Positions 24,651 to 36,443 of a stretch of 64,000 nucleotides of DNA are shown piece by piece. Made by a program: the position numbers and the translations under genes. The notes under the pieces are model-generated. The model saw only the letters and a program-made list of their open reading frames with translations. It had not been told where the DNA came from and searched no databases. Where the stretch lies: NCBI RefSeq assembly GCF_029873635.1, contig NC_080420.1, positions 57,695,457 to 57,759,456 on the forward strand, read 5' to 3'. Positions within the stretch are counted from its first letter, which is position 1. Every line of letters begins with the position of its first letter. The stretch is from Malania oleifera. Taxonomy: Eukaryota > Streptophyta > Magnoliopsida > Santalales > Ximeniaceae.

Positions 24651-25941
24651 AGTCTAGGATACACTTCATGCTCAACCTACTACATCTTCTCAAGTATGAC
24701 TCTTGATTTTTGAGCAGCTCCTTGAGCTTGAAGGGTCATTTCAACTGTCTAACCATCAAGTGCCCGAATCGGCCTCCCAATATCTTGTTTTCTATATATA
24801 AGACACTGCTTCCTAATATCTAGCTTGCAACTATTTATACTTAATGTCCCAACTTTGCTATTGGGCTTCAAGTTCCTATAGTACCTGGGTCTTTTCCTTA
24901 TTCTTGGTCTTAGAGGTTCTCAATAATTCTTTGCTCAGCTCATCTTCTGCTCGAAGTTCCTTTCGCTTCTTTCTCAAAACTACCATTTCTTCCTTAGCTT
25001 GTAGGTCATTTTTTTTCTATTTCATATTTCGCTGGCACCTAAGGATTATCCCTTGCTCCTTTCATTTTATCTACCACTCATTTAATTCGACCCCAATGGC
25101 TTTTTCCTCAGCTAAGCAAAGCTTTTCCTGCAACTCTATCTTTTCCTGTAGTCATTCTAGTTCTTGAACTTCCTTTCCTATCTAGAACTGAAGTGTGACC
25201 CTGGCAACCAAGGGTCCTTTCTAAGGGTGGGAGTTACTTGAGGTCGCGTTAGTCAAAAGTTCGTAACCCGAGGATTAATTCTGTTAGCGCACCAATCATC
25301 ATAACTTCCTTTGACCTTGGTGATGCAATTGCCTAAATTTATCAGATGAATGACACTCTAGTCTGCAATAAATTTCTGAATATGCTTTTAGGCTCCTCTT
25401 CAATCATAAGAAAACTCTAAGCCAACTAAACCATGTGTCATAGGTATGAACTGGATATATCCTACATGTCTTCATAACAAAAAAGGAGCATAGGTTGCCC
25501 CTCTCTATGGGCCTAGCAATGGGACTCAAGGAAACTCTCCACATTTGTACAACATAATAGCATACCCCATTCATGGTGCTTGCCACTCTTGTTACCCAAT
25601 TTCGTATTCTTTCAATCCATTCAAACTTGTTTGGTAGCTCTTCCCACTTGGCTTCCTCGAAATTAGTTAGGGGGATTTGGAGTTCAAAGTACATAGGATA
25701 GAAGTAGTCTTTTTTGCACGGTAAATGCTCATAAACCAGACATATAACAATGGGAAGCAGCATCTCAGTCTTCCATTCCTTTTTATCTTTCAATGATGAT
25801 TGATATTTTCTTCTAGAATACCGAGTGTTGGATTGGTCCTATCCTAGACCTAAACCACAAAAGAGGCTACTTCCTAATCAATGTATCCCAATTCTTTGGG
25901 AAAAACAACCAATCCATAGATTACAAGAGCCACAATACCTA
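24651..25941 (-). pseudogene. Gag-upstream ORF of the Tat-like element: coiled coil and DUF7745-like end
   Basis: On the minus strand, 24700-25200 encodes a Glu/Lys/Leu-rich coiled coil (for example LQAKEEMVVLRKKRKELRAE), broken by stops. Bases 25404-25793 hold a 129-codon frame whose end contains a SFFVMKTCRIYP-like segment. Near 25850-25940 the frame reads 'IYGLVVFPKE.GYID', characteristic of the DUF7745-type domain found before gag in plant Tat elements. The function of that domain is unknown. Several stops interrupt it, and an inverted LTR structure is inserted at 25942. Its upstream part continues at 28597-29000. Confidence 0.5.
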
Positions 25942-26901
25942 TTAGCCTTAGTGGCTACATGATCTTAATTGTTATGTTTTGATGATAACAACCCATTAGT
26001 GGTTTTAGGTAAACCAATATTTGCATATCAAGCTATTACACGTATAAGCTAAAATGCAAAGATTAAGTAAAATCTTAATAGGCTAAACATCATTAAAAAG
26101 GTGAAGATTGTTAGCCTTAGTGGCTACATAATCATGTTTAATATGTTTTGATGATATTAACCTATTTGTAGTTCCTAATGTTTCCTTTATTTGCAGATCA
26201 TGTTAAGTATATGTACAAGTAACAAATACATAAAATATTGGATCAAAGGCAAAGATCAAATCGGGTTGACATCGAATACGAATGATCAAAAAGACACTCA
26301 CTCGGAAGAACTCAAGCATCCAAGGGAGCTAATGTAGAATTATATGTAATGGGGAGTGTTTGAGGTAGTCTATTTTGTAACTCTTGCAATTTTGTTTCAC
26401 GCAAGATTTTTGAGCAAGTGTTGAGCAAAATGCATATGCATACTAGGACACATGAGTTTATAGTAGTAAGTCACAAACTCAACAATCATAGTTTTCAAAA
26501 ATAAAACAAAGAGTTTGACAAAAGAATCCTATACTCAAAATATGTTTTCATAAGGGACAAGTTTTTAACATCTTGGTATTATGAACTTTTATATCCTTGG
26601 TTCCGGTTGAGTCAAAACTATTTTATGTACCTAATGATTCAATTGAATCAAGTATATTTTCATAATGACAAGTTTTAAATCATATTAGTGTTATAATATT
26701 TTATAAACTTGGTCCTGGTTTTGTTTAAAACCTAAGTTATGCACCTCTCAAATTTCCTGAACACCCTTTAGTATTTGGAGCATAAATTTTGTTACAAAAG
26801 TCCAAAAAGGGCGATCTTGACTTCTATGGAAAGTTAAGAAAAAATCTCACAACTTTCATGTTAATAACTTTTTCTGATTTAGGCAATTCGTCGGCGATTA
26901 T
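25942..26901 (+). repeat. Inverted partial copies of an LTR start
   Basis: From 26109 (TGTTAGCCTTAGTGGC) to about 26901 the sequence is the reverse complement of roughly 27795-28596. Bases 25942-26108 begin again with ttagccttagtggctacat and are a second, more diverged copy of the same terminus. Together they form a plus-oriented, truncated LTR head placed against the complete LTR that follows. Confidence 0.75.
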
Positions 26902-28596
26902 TGTTGGTCCGGGTGTAGAGTCTAGAGGGGGGGTGCATGGACTCTTTCACGTATTTTTTCTTTCCTCTACAAAATAATAATCTTGGCAAGATGCAAGAAA
27001 TTATATCATAATAAATGCAATGTAAATCATGCACAAGATATGAAATAAAGAGTACAAAGAAGAGAAAGCTTAACACGGTATTTTAACGTGGTTAGGCACC
27101 AAGCCTACGTCCACGCCTTGAGACCAACTCAAGGATTCCACAATCCACTAACAAACTCCTTCACCAATGGAGAAGCCTTACAACGAGAGAACAATTCCCT
27201 CAACGCTCACCAAGAGCCTTCACACAGGAACAAATCCCTTCCGCTCACCAAGAGCCGCAAGGTTCACCAAGAATACTTGCAATTCATTTCACCAAGAACC
27301 TTTGCCAATTTGGTTCACAAAGAACCTTTTACAACAAGAAGATTGATTAAAACAAGATGCTCCTTTAAATGAGCTGATATCAAATATAATACAACCTCAT
27401 ACTAATCTATCAAGTAATGAATCAAACAAGATTAGAGAGCAAGAGAGAAATTAAGCACTTGAAATGAAGAACTAAAATGCAAAGTGCTTAGGTTTTGTAT
27501 TCAAAAGATTTTAATCACTAAATTCATGTAACAACCATCAAAACCATGTTTAATCAAGTCTATGGACTTGTATTTATAGGCAAAATGGGCTACTGGCCTT
27601 TTTATGGCCGTTGGGATGATATACTATTATGTTTAAATTGAAAACTAGCTATTTATAGTCGTTGGGGACTAAATCCCGATGTAATTCGTCTACTATTTGC
27701 CCCAATTCATTGACCAATTGCCCCAATTCATCGACTAATTGCCCCAATTCGTCGACTATTAACATTCTGCCTGAAATTGTCGATGAATTACCCCAAATCG
27801 TCAACAAATTACCCAAATAAGAAAGTCATCAACATGAAAGTTGTGGGATTTTTTTTCTTTTCTTAACTTTCCATAGATACCAAGATTGTCCTTTTCGACT
27901 TTTCTAGAAAAATTTATGCTCCAAATACCGAAGGGTGTTCAGGAAATTTGAGAGGTGCATAACTTAGGTTTTAAACCAAACTAGGACCAAGTTTGTAAAA
28001 GATTATAACACTAAGATGATTTAAAACTTGTCCTTATGAAAATATACTTGATTTAATTGATTCTTTAGGTACATAAAAATATTTTTGACTCAATGGGAAC
28101 CAAGTATATAAAAGTTCATAATACCAAGATGTTAAAAACTAGTCTTTTGTGAAAACATATTTTGAGTGTAGGATTCTTTTGTTAAACTCTTTGTTTTATC
28201 TTTGAAAACTATGAATGTTGAGTTCGTGACTTAGTGAAATCCTATAAACTCTTGTGTCCTAATATGCATGTGCATTTTGCTCAACTTTAGCTCAGAAATC
28301 ATGCATGAAACAAAACCGCAAGAGTTACAAAACATACTACCTCAAACACTCCCCATTACATATAATTCTACATTAGCTTCCTTGGATGCTTGAGTTCTTC
28401 CGAGTGAGTGTTCTTTTATTCTTTCCTATTCAACGTTAACTCAGTCCGATCTTTGCCTTTGATCCAATATTTTATGTATTTTTTACTTGTACCTGTACTT
28501 AACATGATCTGCAAAGATAGTAAACACTAGAAACCACAAATAGGTTAATATCATCAAAACATATTAAACATGATTATATAGCCACCAAGGCTAACA
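26902..28596 (-). mobile_element. Complete LTR (copia-like), head-to-head with a truncated copy
   Basis: The minus strand starts TGTTAGCCTTGGTGGC at 28596 and ends GGACCAACA at 26902, with TG..CA ends. It contains a TATA box (CTATAAATAC, 27571-27580) and an array of aattcgtcgac-type units just upstream (27685-27800). A block near 27085-27140 (cgtggttaggcaccaag and following) matches the R/U5 block of the copia LTRs at 5226 and 36444. No primer-binding site follows its end, so it is solo or truncated. Outer flanks tacctat (left) and tacccat (right) are suggestive but not an exact duplication. A foldback DNA transposon is the alternative reading. Confidence 0.55.
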
Positions 28597-29817
28597 GTAC
28601 CCATAAGGACTCCTCTTTCCTCTCCTTCTATTAAGGTCTTCATACTTTCCTAACTGATACTCCTGCTGCTTTCCTTAACTTGTTGGTATTTCAAAAATTG
28701 AATATGTTCTTCATCACCTCTTGGTTCACCATTACATACAATAGGAACCTAATGTGACCATTCAACTGTGAGAATTTCAATCATCTTTTTGCTGATCAAC
28801 CGGACCAGATTGCCTTCAACTCCTTTGGAGAATTTTATTGAGTATCAATTTTATTCCGAGTTGGCAACACCACATCAATTCCATCAATCAAATTGTCTCC
28901 CTGCTGACTTTGTTGGCCTTTTAAATATCACTACACTTATATCTCCTTTTCCTTATACACTGTTATTGAGCCATCCATGGGTGGGTTGGAGCTAATCCAT
29001 AATTTTGGCAAAGTAGTGCGTTTGCCAAAAAAATGAATGCAAAAGAATGCATTAAAATATTAACAATGTTAAATGTACAACAAAAGGGAAGGGAATTTAA
29101 CAAGATTATTAATCCTGACTGACACTACAAAGTAAGAGACCCAATGGAACTCCCAAGATTAATAACATCAATTTATCCCTAACTACTTATCTAACTTACC
29201 AATAGTACCCTTAAAATAAAATACAACAAAATAATGGATGAAGTCTGTGAAGAAGGATGAAGCTCCTATCCTAACCCAGGTGGGTTTATTGATTATGAGT
29301 CAGTTTCTGAGGCTCTATCCTGGGAGAGCAAACTAAAGTTAAGTATGTATGGTTTAGGCTTTATTTTTATCGACAAGAGGTCCTCGTAATGTCCATATCC
29401 TTCCCCAATGAGTTTAGACAAGGTACAAACTTAGCAAAGTGATTCACATGCCCTTAAAGACTCATGTCTCACAAGAGCTAATTTTACTACACCCTTATCT
29501 AACCGTAAAAAGGTAAAGCCTAGGTATAAAGCTTATGAAAGCATGTGTGCTCAAAAAAAAAATTAAAAACATGTACCCCCATTCCACCACATCATTACAC
29601 CCTAAATACACCTGTCCATTCATTCCTAACATTTATTTGAAACATAAAAACTGCACACATATAAAGTATCAGATCATGCATAAGAAACTATCATATATAC
29701 AAGTAAAATATTAAAATCATGGAGCAATCAAAGGACTATCAAATTCAAACTTGGGATACTTCATAGTTAACTAATGGCTCAACTCTCTAAGCGTCTCCAG
29801 TAAAGTCGCCAAGCTAT
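28597..29817 (-). other. Leader and start of the gag-upstream ORF, Tat-like element
   Basis: On the minus strand 28600-29000 encodes broken segments such as 'KGVEGNLVRLISKKMIEIL' followed by 'EHIQFLKYQQ'. These are the upstream half of the DUF7745-like ORF interrupted at 28597. From 29001 to 29792 no coding region is evident. The primer-binding region lies at 29793-29811 (minus strand TGGCGACTTTACTGGAGAC), just before the LTR end. Confidence 0.5.
29793..29811 (-). other. Primer-binding region of the Tat-like element
   Basis: The minus strand reads TGGCGACTTTACTGGAGAC, seven bases inside the LTR end at 29818. It matches the TGGCGACTCCACTGGGG-type context known from Tat/Ogre elements. Confidence 0.65.
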
Positions 29818-31084
29818 TGTAACGTTTCGAATAAGGGTTCAAAATGGTGAGGGGTGATAATAATATTGATGGTTTGATGGAGTCGATACTAACTTGTTAT
29901 CTCCCTAGGTGCAATTAGTTCACCTAATTACTACTTGTTGTTTGTTCTCTAGACTAATCCTAAAGTCAAGGAATCAATAGTATCGGTGTACTTTTACCAA
30001 AGTTGGGATCAGGAGTACGATTATGCGAAGGACAGGTATTAGCACGCCCTATACGCCCGTCCTAGGAACGATACATAATTAACTATGAATTAACTTAAAT
30101 TAAATTAAATGGTCCTTAATTAACTCTTGAATAATTTGACAAACATTGAAATTTTAAGAAAGAATACAAAATTATGTACGATTTTAGGAATGTCTAATAA
30201 GAACTCCAAAGGAGGGGATCTTAGTAGATTAACCCTCCTCAGAATTGTTATAGGTAAGGTCTGAAATTCCTCTTTATCCTTTATTTTATCATTGGGATGT
30301 ACACATGCACACGCAAACAAAACATAATATATACAAATATTAAACATGCAAAATGATCATGCAAATGCACTAAATTCAAGTAAAAAGGATCTTCAAAACA
30401 ATTCAAAATTTCCAAAAAAAAAAAAATTCTAGAATTTTCTGATTTTTTTTTCAAAATTTTTCTACAATTTTTTGGGATTTTAGGGAATTTTATCACATTT
30501 AATTTATTTTTGGTATTTTTATTCTTTCATTTTTTTTGGTCCCCTAAGTCAAAAATGACTCAAAGAATTTTTATTTTTTTCTTTATTTTTTTTTCTAATT
30601 TCAATTTTTTTATTATTTTCTCATTTTTTTGAATTAAAAATAATTTTTTTAAAAAAAATATTAAATAAAAACCAGAGCAGTTTGAGAAGTCAAAACTGGT
30701 TCAATCGAGTCAATGGTCAGCCTTGAGTTGACTCGATTAAAACCATATTAGCCCAATTTAGGGAATAGAAGTAGAGGTAGTAAAACACTTGTGGCCACCA
30801 TGTGTCAGCCTTCCATGGCAACACGTGGCAACCAATGAGTGGCTCAATTTTTTTTATTTTTAAAATTCAAAAGGGTGACGCGTGACATGGTGAAGTCAGC
30901 AGGGCGTCACTTGCCACATGGCAGATGACGATTGGTGCAAGGAATTTAGTTGGAGGATAGGCTTATGTTTAGGCTATGAGTGTTTGGGCTTATGGGAATT
31001 TTCCTTATTTTGTTTCAAGATTTTGATTTAAACAATTAGGTGCATGCTAGGGCAAACCAAAGATATCCCAAAATTATAAAATCC

Positions 31085-31890
31085 CACTACAAAAAAATTG
31101 GTTTTTAGTGACGAAAGTATTAGTGACGAATTCAATTTCGTCACCAAAAGTTGGTATTAGTGACGGTTCTTAAAAACCGTCACTAATAGTCTAAGCATTA
31201 GTGACGGTTTTAGTAGCCGTCATTAATACGAACTATTAGTGATGGTTTTAAAACCGTCACTAATAATTTTGTCACTAAATAAAGCGCGGTAAACAATTTC
31301 TGCGCGAAATTTTTTTCGAGAAAATATTAGCTACGATTCTAGGGTATTAGTGACGGTTTAAAAACCGTCACTAATAGTCTTTCATTTAAAAATATTTTTT
31401 TAAAAAAAAAATAGTTAAGGGTATTAGTGACGGTTTGTGTAACCGTCACAAATAAGGGGTACCAGTGACGGTTTTAAAACCGTCACTAATAGTTTTTTCA
31501 TTTAAAAAATTTTTAAAAAGAAATACTTAAGTGTATTAGTGACGGTTTTGGAGAACCGTCACTAATAAGGGGTTATTAGTGACGGTTTGGAGTCCGTCAC
31601 TACTAGTGTTTTCATTTAAAAAAAAAAAAAAAAAAAGAAATAGTTAAGGGTATTGGTGACGGTTTGGGATAACCGTCACTAATAAGTTGTTATTAGTGAC
31701 GATTTTAAAACCGTCACTACTAGTGTTTCATTTAAAAAATATTAAAAAAGAAATAGTTAAGTGTATTAGTAACAGTTTTGGAACCATCACTACTAGTTTT
31801 TTTAAAGAAATTTATAAAAAAAATAGTTATGGGCATTAGTGACAATTTTAGAGTTATTAGTGACGGTTTCGAAATCATCACTACTACTTC
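31085..31890 (+). repeat. Left TIR and subterminal repeats of the CACTA element
   Basis: The TIR is followed by about twenty half-sites of ttagtgacggtt/aaccgtcactaat, often arranged as inverted pairs 10-40 bp apart. Interspersed are longer direct repeats containing aaatagttaagggtattag. In CACTA elements such repeats are the binding sites of the element's DNA-binding protein. Confidence 0.92.
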
Positions 31891-33240
31891 AGCCTTTAGT
31901 TAACACCAAAAAACCCTAAGGGCCCCTAATTAACCCGTGTCGTGGCTCTTCCCCTTTCCTCATCCCTGACCTCTCAACTCTCACTCTCTCAAATCTCAAT
32001 CCTCTCCTCTCCTGAGTCGCCTCTCCTCTCCTCTGGTGTGCTGTTACGTGCCGGACCTGCCGGTGCTACGAGCCTGTGAAGTGCGAACGATCCCCAGCTC
32101 GAGTCATCGTCTCCTCCAGGCTCCACGGACCACATCCACAGGAATCAGTCATCCCTATTCTAATTGTAAGCAGGATTATCTGGCATAATGAAGCAACAAG
32201 AAATTCTTTTGCAGCTGCTTCTAACACCATGTTGCTTCTGCAGATAGTATTTAATTCTTTGTTGTGTTTATTCTTTTGCCTTCTGGTGTGCTTGTTATCT
32301 TTAAATTAAAAATTCAGTACAAAACCCAACAAATTCTTGATTCTGTGTCTTGGAGTCAGCAACCTTTCTCAAAAGAATATTGTTGAGGGCCACTTTCCAT
32401 TAAAAATTATGCCAGTGGTTTTTGGGTTTGCTTGCACATGGCTGAACTGTCTAATATGAATTTACCTCTGTTTGTCTAACTTGTTGCCAGTTTTAACTCA
32501 TCATGATGTATGTGATTGATATCAGGCTTCTATTATATGTCATTCATAATCTCACTTTACTAAGAAAAATGAAAATAAAAGGTAGTATACAAATATAGTA
32601 ATATTTTGGTGTGGTTTCAATGATAAAATGCAGTTAGGCCAAAGCCACAGCAGTCCACTGTATACATGGGGTTATTTCACTAATCTCTATTGTAGAAGTA
32701 GGATCTTTGGTGTTAATAACGTGTATGGTTGGATTATGTTGCTAAAAAATGAGGTCTGAATGAGTTCAGGTGGAAGAAATATATAGAAAATTAAGGATTT
32801 TTCTGATTATAGGAAGAATTATAGTACTGTAGAAGAGAAATTTTATCTAACTGGATGGGTCACTCCAAGAGGCCCCAGGTATCATCTGGTTAGGAATTTC
32901 TCTTGATAAGGATTTGATATGTTTTTTTTTTATTTTGTATAAGATTTATCCTACTAATTCCTAAGTCTTTTAGGGTATTGACTTCTTTTTCATGCATTTT
33001 CTATTGTACATAGTTTTATTCAAATTTACAATTATCATAAGTATGCTCTGCACTTGCGACTCTGATTGATCTGGTGCATCAGAAAAACTACTTAATTAAA
33101 TTCATTCAATATTTTCTCAAAATTGCTCAAGGGTTGTCAGTCATGCCTGGCTCAACTAGTTAGTCTGACGTAATAGCAAGTTCCCCCATGCGGAACTCTT
33201 AGTCATCCCTTAAATCTGGGAAAACTTTCAATTTATCTAA
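31891..33240 (+). other. CACTA 5' region, no supported coding sequence
   Basis: A CT-rich stretch at 31940-32040 and a GC-richer segment at 32040-32165 end at a splice-donor-like TTGTAAGCAGG. They look like the promoter and untranslated first exon of the transposase gene. The ORF at 32076-32309 has no known domain. Bases 32340-33240 are intron-like. Confidence 0.35.
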
Positions 33241-33921
33241 GATATTCAAAAGAAACAAGGAGAACTTGGTGACTTCTGTGCCCAGTATGGGTACGAGAAA
33301 ATTCAAGCTCCTTTAAGAAAACACCAAAAGAAAACTCATAAGAAATACAAACCTTCAAAAGAATACTACAAAAACCATGACACGAAATATTATAAGAAGA
33401 AAAAACGAAAATTTGAAGAAACTTCAAAAATTCGAAACAAAAACAAATCTCAAAAATATAAAAATCAAAAAACCTGCTTCAAATGTGGAAAGAAGGGTCA
33501 TTATGCAAAAGATTGTAGAGTTAAACAAGAAATAAAAGAACTCAATATAGGGAAAGAATTAAAAAAGAAAATGCTCAATTTAATTATCAATAGTGAATCA
33601 AAAGACTCTGAATTTACAACCTCGTCTTCCAATAAAGAATTCGTCAATGAAATTATTTCAAGTTCTGAATCTTCATAAGAAACTGCTTCTTTTGAAGAAC
33701 CTTGTCAAGAAGAAATAGGGTTTTGTTCTTGTAACAAATGCTCAAAAACAGTCCATGTTATTTCAAAAGAAAACGAAATCATATTTGAAATGATCGAACA
33801 TATCCAAGATTCAAAAGTTAAGAATAAATATCTACAAAAATTAAAATTTCTTGGTTTAAAAGATTTGGAAACACACATGACACATGTCAAATGTGTTCTC
33901 AAAATGATCTCTAGTGCATAA
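33241..33921 (+). pseudogene. Endogenous caulimovirid-like capsid / zinc-knuckle fragment
   Basis: One plus-strand frame is open from 33241 to a terminal TAA at 33919-33921, interrupted by one internal TAA at 33676-33678. It has no start codon. The N-terminal 75 codons are very rich in Lys and Tyr. A CX2CX4HX4C zinc knuckle starts at 33475. A Ser/Glu-rich acidic stretch follows, and then a Glu/Lys-rich helical segment. This order matches the C-terminal part of the coat-protein region in plant pararetroviruses. No RT, movement protein or protease adjoins it, so it is an isolated decayed piece. A retrotransposon gag is the alternative; the lysine-tract/knuckle/acidic order favours a caulimovirid. 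Confidence 0.55.
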
Positions 33922-36030
33922 ATAAACATCTTCTTGTTAAAGTTCAATTGTTTGCATAAGATTTTCAGAACTTATATATTGATTTTAGTTTTCAATTAGT
34001 GATGCACGACTTTGTTGTGGAATTTGTTTCTAAACCCTTGCAATTTTCATTCTAATTAATTATAAGGCATGCACCTGTTGTATTATCAGGTCTCACGAGT
34101 TTCAGATGTGGTGTCTGTTGGCCAACAACTTTCTTTAATGTGGTTCACGAGTTTGTTTAATGTCTGTTGTATTTTTGGGTTGGATTTTGAGAAGGCATAT
34201 GATAGGGTTAGTGGGGTTTTTTTTTTGGGTGAGTCTTAGTGGAGAGGTTGGATTAGGGTAACTTTCTTCGTCCTCCTTTAATTTGATTATTCCTTCGACA
34301 AATTTAGGACTATTAAATCCGTACTATCTCATTCAAAGTTATTTTAGGTCTACCCCCTACCCCTTCTACTGCCCCTTACAGCAACTCTCTCTTCCTCATT
34401 GGCACACTATGTGGCCTACACTACAAGTGGCCAAACCATTTGAGTCGTCCCTCCCTTATTTTATCTCACATTTCCTTCAGAAAATGTAAATTAATTAAGA
34501 ATATTTGCAATGACCAACAAAGAGAATTCATCTGAGCTATGTGTTTGGTCACATGCAATGATGGTAAATGATTGTGGTACAAAGAAAAAAGAGTATGATT
34601 CATAATGCAAGCCTAAAAACAGGAAGAATCAAAGTTGAAAGTGACTATCAACTTAGTTGAAGTAACTCACCAACTTGTTTTTAACCATTGATTGGGAAAA
34701 AAAAATAAAATCTGAAAGAGATCCATAGAGATTAACCTTGGAATAATTAATTATTTAATTACATACAATCGTATAGTGATGATCTTTTCTATATTTTGTT
34801 TATTATTTTGAATATCACTTATAAGATTATGAACACATTCAAAAAAATAAAAGAAAAAAAGGGAAAAAATAGAAGACAAAAAAATTTACGTGATTCATAT
34901 AGTGTTTATGTCAATAGAGTTGTTATAAAAATTTCTACTACTTCATGAATAAAATGTTTTAGTGTTTCGATCCTTGACTCCACATATAAATAATATTAAT
35001 ATATGAGTTCAAAATAATCTCATATACAAGGACTTTGCATTGGGTTAATAAAAGTCATAAGACATCCATCAACCATGCATTGGGTTAATAAGAGTCGAAA
35101 GACATCCATCAACCATGCATGCATCATTATTTTCACCATCACTATCTTTGAAGAACATGAAAAATAAGATCCTTACATCAAGGGAGAGTCCCATCTAAAG
35201 AGGAAAAACCAAAGAGGGAGGGAAGGAGGAGGGAGGGACACAGATTAAGGAAAGAAAGTCTTCAAGCCTTTGAGAGAGAAGAGGCTTTGATTCGTCAAGT
35301 ACATGTAATTTATTTATGTATTTTTATCTAAAAATTGAAATTCTCAAAAGGTTTACACCTTAATGCCATAAGGCTTATGCCTTGCCTACTTATCACGGGC
35401 TCCTTATGCAAAATCAATTATTGTCATTTCATGTGTGCATCGAAGCTTAGACCCGTTCAAGAATGGTTACTATACATTCATGCCTCATTGTACATGTGGG
35501 ACAAATCAATTGTTAAAATTCAATTGAGTATTAGTCATATTATGTAGACTAATAATCAATTGAACATGTCGATTATTTGTTGCATTTACAATTAGTCATG
35601 TTTGTATTTCAACCATTATTGAATTGTCCAATGTGGACAGTTTAGGAAGTTGTATTTACATTTTTGTCATCATTCACACTTTCGTCATTGTCATTATATA
35701 TTTCGATCGCGTCTCTACTTGTATTCTCTGGGTGCATAGTGGGGTGTGGTGACAATTTGTTAGTGATGGAAAACTAGCAGATGATGTGCACTTCCCCTAT
35801 CTCGTGTACTTGGAGAGCCATGGGGAGATGCTACTGAAATATATAATGACTACGACGAAGGAATTTGAGCAATTGATCACAATGTAATTGCAACATTCCT
35901 GAATGGGATAGGATCCGTACCCTTTAGACGGAAGGTGGTTGATTATAGGATTCACAATGCATGCATCATAAACATTCTAAAAATGTAATCAACACCATTT
36001 ACTTGAACATGTTATAGGGAATTAATAAAC
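33922..36030 (+). other. CACTA internal sequence with small repeats, mostly unassigned
   Basis: At 34180-34212 a plus-strand frame encodes LDFEKAYDRV, the L1-type reverse-transcriptase motif, a tiny LINE relic. At 35041-35120 a 40-bp unit beginning tgggttaataa is present twice in tandem. The remainder shows no gene. The last 300 bp may be an intron or leader before the transposase exon. Confidence 0.4.
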
Positions 36031-36443
36031 ATGGATAAGAGTTGGATGAATTCTCGGGGTAGGTTTTTGCCAGAATACGTGAAAGGGGTACATGATTTCA
36101 TAGAGTTTGCGTGTCCTCGTGCTGACGGTGCTAGTAGAATAAGGTGTCCTTGAAAGAAATGCCAAAACATAACATTCAAACACATTGATCTGGTCCATTC
36201 ACATTTATTATACTTTGGAATGGAGAAAAGGTACACAAGATTGGTGTTCCACGGTGAAGATTACGCAGTTCAGAGCGATGATGATGACGATGAAGATGAG
36301 GGGGCAAATATAGTAGGTGGTGATGCACATTCGGAAGGGTTAATCGAAATGTTAGATGACTTACAAAGGGGGATTGCAGTGGACACGGAAGACAGCAGTC
36401 TGTCGCATACTGGTGATGAATCTACTTTAGTAGGTACCATACC
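36031..36443 (+). pseudogene. CACTA transposase N-terminus (transposase-associated domain), truncated
   Basis: The ATG at 36031 opens MDKSWMNSRGRFLPEYVKGV, followed by a 'DFIEFA' segment and an 'IRCP.KKCQN' zinc-binding-like segment. The sequence then reads 'LVHSHLLYFGMEKRYTRLVFHGED'. This is the transposase-associated domain found at the start of plant TNP2-type transposases. A TGA at 36151-36153 replaces the Cys expected after 'IRCP'. An acidic run (DDDDDEDE) follows. The frame is then cut by the copia LTR at 36444. No TNP2 core is found beyond the copia element. In autonomous relatives the protein cuts at the TIRs. Confidence 0.8.

Noticed and set aside
26109-28596. MULE or foldback DNA transposon with 790-bp terminal inverted repeats
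   Set aside because: Kept only as an alternative: TG..CA ends, a TATA box, a palindrome array and an R/U5 block shared with copia LTRs fit an LTR better, and no exact target duplication was found.
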